NCBI RefSeq assembly: GCF_000717875.1
Contig: NZ_JOCT01000003.1
Span: 124,001 to 188,000 of the forward strand
Length of the DNA stretch: 64,000 nt
Origin: Streptomyces sp. NRRL S-455
Lineage (GTDB): Bacteria; Actinomycetota; Actinomycetes; Streptomycetales; Streptomycetaceae
Direction: 5' to 3'
Below the pieces are notes generated by a model. It was not told where the DNA came from, did not search any database, and saw nothing but the letters and a program-made list of their open reading frames with translations. Shown one piece after another: positions 9,269 through 17,101 of this stretch; position 1 is the first letter of the stretch; each line of letters begins with the position of its first letter. A program made the position numbers and the translations under genes.

Positions 9269-9838
9269 ATGGAGAAGATCACGGGGGCGGTCGGGTCCCG
9301 GGACGCTCTGATCAGGGCGGACCGGGCCGGCGCGAAGATCGATTATCTGCACTTCTGGGGGCACCGGCCGAGGCCGGACGGCCGGCTCGGGGCGAGCTGT
9401 CTGAGCCAGTGGTGGCCGGCGCCGTTCTCGGTGGACGGCGTGGAGTACGCGACGGCCGAGCACTGGATGATGGCCGGCAAGGCCAGGCTGTTCGAGGACG
9501 CGGCGGCGGAGCGTGCCGTCCTGGCCGCGACGCATCCCACCCAGGCCAAGCGGGCCGGGCGGCTGGTGCGCGGTTTCGACGAGGCGATATGGGAGCGGGA
9601 GCGGTTCCGGATCGTCGTGGAGGGCAGCCTCCACAAGTTCGCCGCGCATCCGGAGCTGCGGGAGTTCCTGCTGAACACGGGTGACCGGGTCCTGGTCGAG
9701 GCGAGCCCCCTGGACCGGGTGTGGGGCATCGGGCTGGCCGCTGACGACGAGGCGGCGTCGGATCCGGAGCGGTGGCGGGGGCAGAACCTGCTGGGGTTCG
9801 CGCTGATGGCGGCGCGGGAGCGGCTGCGCGCGACATGA
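9269..9838 (+). CDS. NADAR (YbiA-like) family protein
   Basis: A 189-residue soluble protein covering one NADAR domain: FWGH near residues 29-32, LSQWWPAPF, YATAEHWMMAGKARLF, and the C-terminal LVEASPLDRVWGIGL and WRGQNLLG blocks. Family members are N-glycosidases acting on riboflavin intermediates with an N-glycosidic bond, or removing ADP-ribose from guanine in DarT-NADAR toxin-antitoxin modules. No DarT-like toxin is adjacent, so a lone metabolite- or DNA-repair-type role is more likely. ATG 9269 is chosen because the domain begins about 25 residues in; GTG 9239 is an alternative with AAAAGG upstream. Confidence 0.75.
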   Translation: MEKITGAVGSRDALIRADRAGAKIDYLHFWGHRPRPDGRLGASCLSQWWPAPFSVDGVEYATAEHWMMAGKARLFEDAAAERAVLAATHPTQAKRAGRLVRGFDEAIWERERFRIVVEGSLHKFAAHPELREFLLNTGDRVLVEASPLDRVWGIGLAADDEAASDPERWRGQNLLGFALMAARERLRAT

Positions 9839-9840
9839 GC

Positions 9841-9868
9841 GCGGGGCCGGTCGCCGGACCGGCCCCGC
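9841..9868. terminator. bidirectional stem-loop between convergent genes
   Basis: A perfect 12-bp stem, GCGGGGCCGGTC (9841-9852) with GACCGGCCCCGC (9857-9868), and a 4-nt loop. It sits between the convergent NADAR and DUF4190 genes. Confidence 0.8.
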
Positions 9869-9919
9869 ACCACGGGTTGCGTTCAGGAAGCCCAAGTCCG
9901 CTGCGTCGGGCCGGCTGTT

Positions 9920-10531
9920 TCAGTGGTGGGACGGAGCGACGGCGACGGGGCCCCGGGCGCCGTAGTACGAGTCGTCGTCCGACTGGTCGTTGTTGATCGC
10001 GGCCGTGATGCCGACGGCGATCAGGACGATCACCGCGACTCCGAGGAGTATCCCGATGACGCCCATGATCAGACCGGCCTGGGCCTGACCGTGGTTGGTG
10101 GCCACGCCGGCCTCGGCGCGCTTACGGCCCTTTATGCCGAAGATGACGGCGAGGATGCCGGTGACCAGGGAGATCACGCCGTACAGGCAGAACAGGGTGC
10201 AGGAGACGATGCCGAGCACCATGGCGGCGGTGCCCATGCCGTTCTGGGGGGCCGGGGGCATGCCGGGCCAGCCGTAGCCGCCTTGCGGGTAGCCGGGGTA
10301 ACCGTAGCCGCCGGTCACTCCGGGGCCGGTGGGGGCGACAGGCGGAGGCGGGACGGCTCCGGGGCCGGTGGGCGGGGTGAAGCCCACGCTCGGCATCGAC
10401 GTGACCGTGGCCTGGTCGTGGACGGAGGGGGGACCTTGAGTGGGGGGCTGGTGCTTCTCCAGTGACGGCTTGTTCTCCGGGGGTGCCCACGGGTCATGGC
10501 CCCCGCCGTCCGGATGTGTCGCGTCCGTCAT
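9920..10531 (-). CDS. DUF4190-domain membrane protein
   Basis: A 203-residue protein. The first 100 residues are low complexity, rich in Pro and Gly (GYGYPGYPQGGYGWPGM), and probably disordered. Two hydrophobic segments follow (about 100-128, MVLGIVSCTLFCLYGVISLV, and about 150-180) joined by GIKGRKRAEAG, the pattern of DUF4190 proteins. The function of the domain is unknown. ATG 10531 has AGGGGGG eight bases upstream; an upstream in-frame start at 10678 is rejected for lack of such a site. Confidence 0.75.
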   Translation of the reverse strand: MTDATHPDGGGHDPWAPPENKPSLEKHQPPTQGPPSVHDQATVTSMPSVGFTPPTGPGAVPPPPVAPTGPGVTGGYGYPGYPQGGYGWPGMPPAPQNGMGTAAMVLGIVSCTLFCLYGVISLVTGILAVIFGIKGRKRAEAGVATNHGQAQAGLIMGVIGILLGVAVIVLIAVGITAAINNDQSDDDSYYGARGPVAVAPSHH

Positions 10532-10745
10532 GGTGTATCCCCCCTGGGTCGATCGTGCCGCCATGCTACGGGGCGGTTCGGTGCGTACCACAGGGCGGGT
10601 GCGCAGGGGGTGCCTGCGCCGTTCCTCGCACCCCTGGAAAAGGGCGTTGTACCACGGCATACGATGCATCGGAGTCATCGATCAGCCGATCACCCGCGCC
10701 CCGCCCGCCCTGTGCGGGCAGGGGCGCCGTTCCGGGGAGGAACCC

Positions 10746-11807
10746 TTGACCGAGCACCTCGTCGACCCCCACGCCTCACGCGGCCTGAAGGCCTTCGTCG
10801 CCGGACTGCCCAAGGCCGAACTCCATGTGCACCACGTGGGATCCGCCTCCCCCCGGATCGTGTCCGAGCTCGCCGCCCGGCACCCCGACTCCAAAGTCCC
10901 GACCGATCCCGCCGCCCTGGTCGACTACTTCACCTTCACCGACTTCGCCCACTTCATCGAGGTGTACCTGTCGGTCGTGGACCTGATCCGCACCCCGGAG
11001 GACGTCCGGCTGCTCACCTTCGAGGTGGCCCGTGACCTGGCCCGGCAGCAGGTGCGGTACGCCGAGCTGACCATCACGCCGTTCTCGTCCACCCGCCGCG
11101 GTATCGACGAGCGCGCCTTCATGGACGCGATCGAGGACGCCCGCAAGGCGGCCGAGGCCGAGTTCGGGACCGTGCTGCGCTGGTGCTTCGACATCCCCGG
11201 CGAGGCGGGTCTGCAGTCCGCGGAGGAGACCATCCGGCTCGCCACCGATGACCGGCTGCGCCCGGAGGGCCTCGTCTCCTTCGGTCTCGGCGGGCCCGAA
11301 GTCGGCGTCCCCCGGCCCCAGTTCAAGCCGTACTTCGACCAGGCGATCGCGGCCGGTCTGCACTCCGTGCCGCACGCCGGCGAGACCACCGGCCCGGAGA
11401 CCGTTTGGGACGCCCTCACCCATCTGCGGGCCGAACGCGTGGGGCACGGCACCAGCTCCGCGAAAGACCCGAAACTCCTCGCCCACCTCGCCGAGCACCG
11501 GATACCGCTGGAGGTGTGCCCGACCTCCAACATCGCCACGCGCGCGGTGGCCACACTCGACGAGCACCCGATAAGGGAGTTCGTGGAGGCCGGGGTCATC
11601 GTCACGATCAACTCCGACGACCCGCCCATGTTCGGCACCGACCTCGACAACGAGTACGCGGTCGCCGCCCGGCTGCTCGACCTCGACGAGCGAGGGCTGG
11701 CCGAGCTGGCGAAGAACGCCGTCGAGGTGTCCTTCCTCGATCCGGCCGGCAAGGCCAGGATCACGGGGGAGATCGACACGTACACCGCGGCGTGGCTCGA
11801 CCGGTGA
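10746..11807 (+). CDS. adenosine deaminase-family enzyme, probable aminodeoxyfutalosine deaminase
   Basis: A 353-residue zinc amidohydrolase. Metal and catalytic residues of the adenosine deaminase family are present: H27 and H29 (ELHVHH), H210 and E213 (HAGE), H234 (GHG) and D291-D292 (SDDPP). From family knowledge, the S. avermitilis enzyme Sav2595 of this COG1816 group deaminates 6-aminodeoxyfutalosine in menaquinone synthesis rather than adenosine; the HHVGSAS variant after the first histidines and the similar gene neighbourhood suggest this is its orthologue. TTG 10746 is the start: GGGGAGG lies six bases upstream and no other in-frame start has a site. The gene overlaps the GDPD gene as GTGA, so the pair is probably co-translated. 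Confidence 0.8.
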   Translation: MTEHLVDPHASRGLKAFVAGLPKAELHVHHVGSASPRIVSELAARHPDSKVPTDPAALVDYFTFTDFAHFIEVYLSVVDLIRTPEDVRLLTFEVARDLARQQVRYAELTITPFSSTRRGIDERAFMDAIEDARKAAEAEFGTVLRWCFDIPGEAGLQSAEETIRLATDDRLRPEGLVSFGLGGPEVGVPRPQFKPYFDQAIAAGLHSVPHAGETTGPETVWDALTHLRAERVGHGTSSAKDPKLLAHLAEHRIPLEVCPTSNIATRAVATLDEHPIREFVEAGVIVTINSDDPPMFGTDLDNEYAVAARLLDLDERGLAELAKNAVEVSFLDPAGKARITGEIDTYTAAWLDR

Positions 11808-12529
11808 GCCCCGTGCCGATCGCCGTGGCGCACCGGGGCGACCCCTACCGCGTCCGCGAGAACACCGTCGCCTCGCTGCGATCCGCGCTCGACCGGGGGG
11901 CGGACGCGGTGGAGATCGACGTACGCCTCACCCGGGACGGCGTGCCGGTGCTGCTGCACGACGAGACGCTGAAGCGGCTCTGGGAGCATGAGCGGCCGGT
12001 GCTCGCGCTGTCCTGGGAGGAGGTGCGCGGACTGACCGGCGGTGGGGTGCCGACCCTGGCGGAGGCGCTGGCCGCGACCGACGGCCACCGGGTGATGATC
12101 GACCTGCCCGGCTCGCCCGGCGTGCCGGCCGTGCGCCGGGTCATGGGGGCCGTACGGGAGTCGGGGGCGGCGGACCGGGTCTACTACTGCGCGGGCGCCG
12201 ACGCCATGCTCAACGTGCGCGCGGCGGACCCGGCCGCCGAGATCGCCCTCACCTGGACGACCCTGGCCCCGCCCCGGCCCGTCCTGCTGGAGGCGATCCG
12301 CCCGCGCTGGCTCAACTACCGCTTCACCCTGGTGGACCGGCCCCTCGCCGAGCGCGTCCACGGCGACGGCTACCTGCTGTCCGTCTGGACCCCCGACACC
12401 CGCCGCTCCATGCGACGGCTCCTCCACGCGGGGGTCGACTCGATCACGACCAACCGCATCGGCGTGCTGTCCGCCGCACGCGCGAGCGCCGCGGCACCGT
12501 CGCCGGGTCGGCCGGGGCCGAACGCCTGA
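11804..12529 (+). CDS. glycerophosphodiester phosphodiesterase family protein
   Basis: A 241-residue TIM-barrel hydrolase without signal peptide. The catalytic residues are visible: H10-R11 (AHRG), E19-N20-T21, E37 and D39 (EID), H52-D53 (LHD). Such enzymes split glycerophosphodiesters from phospholipid breakdown into glycerol-3-phosphate and alcohol. GTG 11804 overlaps the preceding stop as GTGA, fixing the start. The C-terminal tail of about 20 residues is Ala/Pro-rich and probably disordered. Confidence 0.85.
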   Translation: MSPVPIAVAHRGDPYRVRENTVASLRSALDRGADAVEIDVRLTRDGVPVLLHDETLKRLWEHERPVLALSWEEVRGLTGGGVPTLAEALAATDGHRVMIDLPGSPGVPAVRRVMGAVRESGAADRVYYCAGADAMLNVRAADPAAEIALTWTTLAPPRPVLLEAIRPRWLNYRFTLVDRPLAERVHGDGYLLSVWTPDTRRSMRRLLHAGVDSITTNRIGVLSAARASAAAPSPGRPGPNA

Positions 12530-12570
12530 CGTTCTGCGGTGCCCCGGCTGAGCGCGAGCAGCGGCTGGGC

Positions 12571-12614
12571 GTGCCGCGGCCCCGGACGGAACCGACCGTC
12601 CGGGGCCGCGGCAC
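12571..12614. terminator. perfect 19-bp stem-loop between convergent genes
   Basis: GTGCCGCGGCCCCGGACGG (12571-12589) and its exact reverse complement (12596-12614) flank a 6-nt loop. It lies between the ends of the GDPD and aldehyde dehydrogenase genes and can serve both strands. Confidence 0.88.
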
Positions 12615-12626
12615 GTGCTGGTCCGC

Positions 12627-14066
12627 CTACGCGTCCAGCGACGTCATCACGTGCTTGATCCGCGTGTAGTCGTCGAAGCCGTACGCCGACAGGTCCTTGC
12701 CGTAGCCGGACTTCTTGAAGCCGCCGTGCGGCATCTCGGCGACCAGCGGGATGTGCGTGTTGATCCACACACAGCCGAAGTCGAGCTTCTTGGACATCCG
12801 CATCGCGCGGCCGTGGTCCTTGGTCCACACCGACGAGGCGAGGGCGTACTCGACACCGTTGGCCCACTCGACCGCCTGGTCCTCGTCACGGAAGGACTGG
12901 ACGGTGATGACCGGGCCGAAGACCTCCTTCTGGATGATCTCGTCGTCCTGCTTCAGGCCCGAGACGACGGTCGGCGCGTAGAAGTAGCCCTTGTCGCCGA
13001 CCCGCTTGCCGCCGGCCTCCACGCGCGCGTGCGCCGGCAGCCGCTCGATGAACCCCTCGACCTGCTTGAGCTGGTTGGGGTTGTTGAGCGGACCGAACAG
13101 CACGTCCTCGTCGTCCGGCTGACCGGTCTTCGTGTCGGCGGCGGCCTTCGCCAGCGCGGAGACGAACTCGTCGTGGATGGACTCGTGGACGAGCACGCGC
13201 GTGGCGGCGGTGCAGTCCTGGCCGGCGTTGAAGTAGCCCGCGACGGAGATGTCCTCCACGGCCTTGGCGATGTCGGTGTCCTCGAAGACCACGACCGGGG
13301 CCTTGCCGCCCAGCTCCAGGTGGACCCGCTTGACGTCCTTGGAGGCGGACTCGGCGACCTGCATGCCGGCGCGCACCGAGCCGGTGATGGAGGCCATCGC
13401 CGGGACCGGGTGCTCGACCATCATGCGGCCGGTCTCGCGGTCACCGCAGATGACGTTGAAGACGCCCTTGGGGACGATCGAGCCGATGATCTCGGCGATG
13501 AGGACCGTCGAGGCCGGGGTGGTGTCGGACGGCTTCAGGACGACGGTGTTGCCCGCCGCGAGCGCCGGGGCGAACTTCCACACGGCCATCATCATCGGGT
13601 AGTTCCACGGCGCGACCTGCGCGCAGACGCCGACCGGCTCACGGCGCACGATGGAGGTCAGGCCCTCCATGTACTCACCGGCCGAGCGGCCCTCGAGCAT
13701 CCGCGCCGCGCCCGCGAAGAAGCGGATCTGGTCGACCATCGGCGGGATCTCCTCGGAGCGGGTCAGCCCGACGGGCTTGCCCGTGTTCTCCACCTCGGCC
13801 GCGATCAGTTCCTCGGCGCGCTCCTCGAAGGCGTCCGCGATCTTCAGCAGGGCCTTCTGGCGTTCGGCGGGCGTGGTGTCCCGCCAGCCGGGAAAGGCCT
13901 CGGCGGCCGCCGCCATCGCGGCGTCCACGTCCGCCTGCCCGGACAGCGGAGCGGTCGCGTACGCCTCGCCCGTCGCGGGATTGACCACCTCGGTGGTCCG
14001 TCCGTCGGCGGCGTCCCGGAACTCACCGCCGATGTAGTTGCGCAGACGACGCAGCTCGGTGCTCAC
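12627..14066 (-). CDS. gamma-aminobutyraldehyde dehydrogenase (ALDH superfamily)
   Basis: A 479-residue aldehyde dehydrogenase with N155 (APWNYP), E251 (ELGGK) and nucleophile C285 (GQDCTAATR). It resembles PatD-type 4-aminobutyraldehyde dehydrogenases and has only moderate similarity to the ALDH at 7532-9067. It stands divergent from an Lrp/AsnC regulator followed by an aminotransferase that could supply its aldehyde. GTG 14066 is the start, with GGAGGG six bases upstream. Its promoter (14108-14135) and operator-like palindromes (14157-14185) are visible. Confidence 0.87.
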   Translation of the reverse strand: MSTELRRLRNYIGGEFRDAADGRTTEVVNPATGEAYATAPLSGQADVDAAMAAAAEAFPGWRDTTPAERQKALLKIADAFEERAEELIAAEVENTGKPVGLTRSEEIPPMVDQIRFFAGAARMLEGRSAGEYMEGLTSIVRREPVGVCAQVAPWNYPMMMAVWKFAPALAAGNTVVLKPSDTTPASTVLIAEIIGSIVPKGVFNVICGDRETGRMMVEHPVPAMASITGSVRAGMQVAESASKDVKRVHLELGGKAPVVVFEDTDIAKAVEDISVAGYFNAGQDCTAATRVLVHESIHDEFVSALAKAAADTKTGQPDDEDVLFGPLNNPNQLKQVEGFIERLPAHARVEAGGKRVGDKGYFYAPTVVSGLKQDDEIIQKEVFGPVITVQSFRDEDQAVEWANGVEYALASSVWTKDHGRAMRMSKKLDFGCVWINTHIPLVAEMPHGGFKKSGYGKDLSAYGFDDYTRIKHVMTSLDA

Positions 14067-14107
14067 TGCCGGCCCTCCAGTTCGGATGTCCAGTACTTGA
14101 GACACCC

Positions 14108-14135
14108 ACCCTAGTCGGCCGTCCCACGTTTTCAA
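14108..14135 (-). promoter_or_regulatory. vegetative-type promoter of the aldehyde dehydrogenase gene
   Basis: On the minus strand TTGAAA (14130-14135) and TAGGGT (14108-14113) are separated by 16 bases, 41 bases before the GTG start. This is a good match to a principal sigma factor promoter. Confidence 0.6.
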
Positions 14136-14156
14136 CACCCCCGCCGCCTTCGATCG

Positions 14157-14185
14157 TGCGGAATCCGCAGTTGCAGGGGATGCAA
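14157..14185. promoter_or_regulatory. two adjacent operator-like palindromes in the ALDH/Lrp divergent region
   Basis: TGCGGA-A-TCCGCA (14157-14169) is a perfect odd palindrome. One base later TTGCA-N5-TGCAA (14171-14185) is a second inverted repeat. They lie upstream of the dehydrogenase -35 box and 5' of the divergent Lrp/AsnC gene, a classic position for sites bound by such a regulator. The core CGGAATCC recurs at 9160-9167. Confidence 0.55.
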
Positions 14186-14230
14186 ACAACGGATTTCATC
14201 GATCGCACCTTGCGGAAGTGTCGATCCCTC

Positions 14231-14746
14231 GTGCACAGTGACTCCGTGGCCAGTCGAAGCGCAGACCAGAAGGACTCCCGCGAGTCGAGGAACGGCGGTC
14301 CCCAGCTGGACGCCGTCTCCCTCGCCATCATCGAGCAGCTCCAGGAGGACGGCCGCCGGCCCTACGCCGCCATCGGCAAGGCCGTCGGCCTCTCCGAGGC
14401 GGCCGTGCGCCAGCGCGTCCAGAAGCTGCTCGACCAGGGCATGATGCAGATCGTCGCCGTCACGGACCCGCTCACCGTGGGATTCCGCAGACAGGCGATG
14501 GTCGGCGTCAACGTCGAGGGCGACGTGGAGTCGGTCGCGGACGCGCTGTCGGCCATGTCCGAATGCGAGTACGTGGTGATGACCGCGGGCTCCTTCGACC
14601 TGATGGTGGAGATCGTCTGCGAGGACGACGACCACCTGCTGGAGGTCATCAACAAACGCATCCGGGCCGTCCCCGGCGTGCGCTCCACCGAGAGCTTCGT
14701 CTACCTCAAGCTCAAGAAGCAGACCTACATGTGGGGAACCCGATAA
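14231..14746 (+). CDS. Lrp/AsnC-family transcriptional regulator
   Basis: A 171-residue regulator. After about 30 polar residues comes an AsnC-type winged helix-turn-helix (DAVSLAIIEQLQEDGRRPYAAIGK then SEAAVRQRVQKLLDQG) and a C-terminal RAM/ligand domain (about 95-165). It stands divergent from the aldehyde dehydrogenase gene and 19 bases before the aminotransferase, so it most likely controls polyamine or GABA catabolism in response to a metabolite. GTG 14231 is taken as start; GTG 14246 and a frame from 14156 are alternatives, and no clear ribosome site decides. Confidence 0.85.
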   Translation: MHSDSVASRSADQKDSRESRNGGPQLDAVSLAIIEQLQEDGRRPYAAIGKAVGLSEAAVRQRVQKLLDQGMMQIVAVTDPLTVGFRRQAMVGVNVEGDVESVADALSAMSECEYVVMTAGSFDLMVEIVCEDDDHLLEVINKRIRAVPGVRSTESFVYLKLKKQTYMWGTR

Positions 14747-14765
14747 CCGTGAGGACCCGATAGCC

Positions 14766-16127
14766 GTGAGCAAGGACCTCTCCCAGTCCGCGTACGACCA
14801 CCTGTGGATGCACTTCACGCGCATGTCGTCGTACGAGAAGAGCCCCGTCCCCACCATCGTCCGGGGCGAGGGCACGTACATCTACGACGACCGCGGCAAG
14901 CGCTACCTCGACGGTCTCGCCGGTCTGTTCGTCGTGCAGGCCGGGCACGGCCGGGTCGAGCTCGCCGAGACCGCCTTCAAGCAGGCGCAGGAGCTGGCGT
15001 TCTTCCCGGTGTGGTCCTACGCCCACCCCAAGGCCGTCGAGCTGGCCGAGCGCCTCGCCCATCACGCCCCGGGCGACCTCAACAAGGTCTTCTTCACCAC
15101 CGGCGGCGGCGAGGCCGTCGAGACCGCCTGGAAGCTCGCCAAGCAGTACTTCAAGCTGGTCGGCAAGCCCACCAAGCACAAGGTGATCTCCCGCGCGGTC
15201 GCCTACCACGGCACCCCCCAGGGCGCCCTGTCCATCACCGGCCTGCCGGGCCTGAAGGCCCCGTTCGAGCCGCTGGTGCCGGGCGCGCACAAGGTCCCCA
15301 ACACCAACATCTACCGCGCGCCGCTCTTCGGCGACGACCCGGAGGCCTTCGGCCGCTGGGCCGCCGACCAGATCGAGCAGCAGATCCTCTTCGAGGGCCC
15401 GGACACGGTCGCCGCGGTCTTCCTGGAGCCGGTGCAGAACGCGGGCGGCTGCTTCCCGCCCCCGCCCGGCTATTTCCAGCGGGTCCGCGAGATCTGCGAC
15501 CGGTACGACGTGCTGCTCGTCTCGGACGAGGTCATCTGCGCCTTCGGCCGGCTGGGCACGATCTTCGCCTGTGACAAGTTCGGCTACGTCCCAGACATGA
15601 TCACCTGCGCCAAGGGCATGACCTCGGGCTACTCCCCGATCGGCGCGTGCGTCGTCTCCGACCGCCTCGCCGAGCCCTTCTACAAGGGCGACAACACCTT
15701 CCTGCACGGCTACACCTTCGGCGGCCACCCGGTATCCGCGGCCGTGGGCCTCGCCAACCTCGACCTGTTCGAGCGCGAGAACCTCAACCAGCACGTCCTG
15801 GACAACGAGGGCGCGTTCCGCTCCACCCTGGAGAAGCTGCACGACCTGCCGATCGTCGGCGACGTCCGCGGCAACGGCTTCTTCTACGGCATCGAGCTGG
15901 TCAAGGACAAGGCCACCAAGGAGTCCTTCGACGCGGACGAGACCGAGCGGATCCTGTACGGCTTCCTCTCCAAGAAGCTCTACGAGAACGGCCTGTACTG
16001 CCGGGCCGACGACCGCGGCGACCCGGTCGTCCAGCTCGCCCCGCCGCTGATCTCGGACCAGTCGACGTTCGACGAGATCGAGCAGATCCTGCGGGCCACC
16101 CTCTCGGAGGCGTGGACGAAGCTCTGA
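14766..16127 (+). CDS. class III aminotransferase, putrescine/polyamine-pyruvate type
   Basis: A 453-residue PLP enzyme. The PLP lysine is K283 (TCAKGMTSGYSP), D254 (LVSDEV) holds the pyridine nitrogen, and TTGGGEAVETAWK binds the phosphate. The sequence type matches omega-aminotransferases such as SpuC, which transfer the amino group of putrescine or other diamines to pyruvate and yield the aldehyde oxidised by PatD-type dehydrogenases. It follows the Lrp/AsnC gene closely and is likely co-transcribed. GTG 14766 has GAGGA about ten bases upstream. Other omega-amines (beta-alanine, GABA) cannot be excluded. Confidence 0.82.
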   Translation: MSKDLSQSAYDHLWMHFTRMSSYEKSPVPTIVRGEGTYIYDDRGKRYLDGLAGLFVVQAGHGRVELAETAFKQAQELAFFPVWSYAHPKAVELAERLAHHAPGDLNKVFFTTGGGEAVETAWKLAKQYFKLVGKPTKHKVISRAVAYHGTPQGALSITGLPGLKAPFEPLVPGAHKVPNTNIYRAPLFGDDPEAFGRWAADQIEQQILFEGPDTVAAVFLEPVQNAGGCFPPPPGYFQRVREICDRYDVLLVSDEVICAFGRLGTIFACDKFGYVPDMITCAKGMTSGYSPIGACVVSDRLAEPFYKGDNTFLHGYTFGGHPVSAAVGLANLDLFERENLNQHVLDNEGAFRSTLEKLHDLPIVGDVRGNGFFYGIELVKDKATKESFDADETERILYGFLSKKLYENGLYCRADDRGDPVVQLAPPLISDQSTFDEIEQILRATLSEAWTKL

Positions 16128-16150
16128 TCGTCGTTCTGGATGATCAATAC

Positions 16151-16197
16151 CGGCCCCGGTGCCGCCCGTTCGAGTGAGAAACGGCGGCCCGGGGCCG
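16151..16197 (+). terminator. stem-loop after the aminotransferase gene
   Basis: CGGCCCCGG pairs with CCGGGGCCG, and inside it GCCGCCCGTT pairs with AACGGCGGC, giving a long imperfect hairpin 24 bases after the stop. Confidence 0.75.
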
Positions 16198-16351
16198 CGT
16201 GCTGTCCGGCGCCGCGCGGTCGATCTGCCTAGCGTGCGCACACGCCCCACACCGCACGCGTGACCAGGACCGTGACCCCCAGTCGGCGCCCTCGTTCCGC
16301 CATACGGGGGACACAGCACAGCACTTTCCGAACTGAACCGAGGTGTACGCC

Positions 16352-17101
16352 ATGGACGCCCCGCCGGACAACGACGTGCTCTGGGCTCGCGCCCTGCACT
16401 TCCAGTACGAGGACGGATCCCCCGCGCTCAGCGGTGTCTCGCTCGGCGTCCGGGAGAGCGAGATCCTCGCCGTCAGCGGCCCGCGCGGCAGCGGCAAGAC
16501 GACCCTGTTGCGCTGCCTGTCCGGCCTGGTGCCCGTCCGGCGCGGCGAGGTCTGGTTCAACAGCGTGCCCGTGCACACCATGGGCCCCCTCACCCGGGAG
16601 CGGCTGCGCCGCGACCGCTTCGGCTGGATCGACCCGGCCCCCACGCTGGTCCCGGAACTCAACGCCTGGGAGAACACCGCCCTGCCGCTGATGCTGCGCG
16701 GCACGAGCCGGCGCCGCGCCAAGACCGCGGCCCTGGAGTGGCTGGAGCGCCTGGACATCGGTGAGAGCGCCCGCAAGCGCCCGCACCAGCTGGTGCAGGC
16801 CGAGCGGCAGCGGGTCTGCATCGCCCGCGCCCTCGCCCCCGCCCCGTCGGTCCTGTTCGCCGACGAGCCCACGGCACCCCTGCACCGTGCCGACCGCGTC
16901 CATGTGCTGCGCACCCTCACCACGGCGGCCCGCTCGCACGGCATCACGGTCGTCCTGGCCACCCACGACCCGGAGACCGCGGCGCTCGCCGACCGCAGGG
17001 TCTTCCTGCTCGACGGGCGGCGGGTGCAGACGGTGCACCTGCCTGAGGTCGCCGAGACCGCCGAGCCGGAAGGCCGGGCCGCGTGCTCGCTCTCCGTCTG
17101 A
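16352..17101 (+). CDS. ABC transporter ATP-binding protein with degenerate signature motif
   Basis: A 249-residue ATPase similar in length and layout to LolD/MacB-type subunits. Walker A is GPRGSGKT and Walker B VLFADEPTAPL, and the switch histidine is in LATHDPET. The signature LSGGQ, which completes the ATP site of the partner subunit, is replaced by LVQAE (HQLVQAERQRVCIARAL). ATG 16352 has GAGGTG seven bases upstream. The gene overlaps the permease gene by 19 bases. Either this is a slow ATPase, as in some regulatory or mechanotransmission transporters, or a partner subunit supplies a normal motif. The substrate is unknown. Confidence 0.8.
   Translation: MDAPPDNDVLWARALHFQYEDGSPALSGVSLGVRESEILAVSGPRGSGKTTLLRCLSGLVPVRRGEVWFNSVPVHTMGPLTRERLRRDRFGWIDPAPTLVPELNAWENTALPLMLRGTSRRRAKTAALEWLERLDIGESARKRPHQLVQAERQRVCIARALAPAPSVLFADEPTAPLHRADRVHVLRTLTTAARSHGITVVLATHDPETAALADRRVFLLDGRRVQTVHLPEVAETAEPEGRAACSLSV

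Noticed and set aside
12615..14114. A 499-codon plus-strand frame opposite the second aldehyde dehydrogenase
   Set aside because: Antisense shadow of a gene with full catalytic residues.
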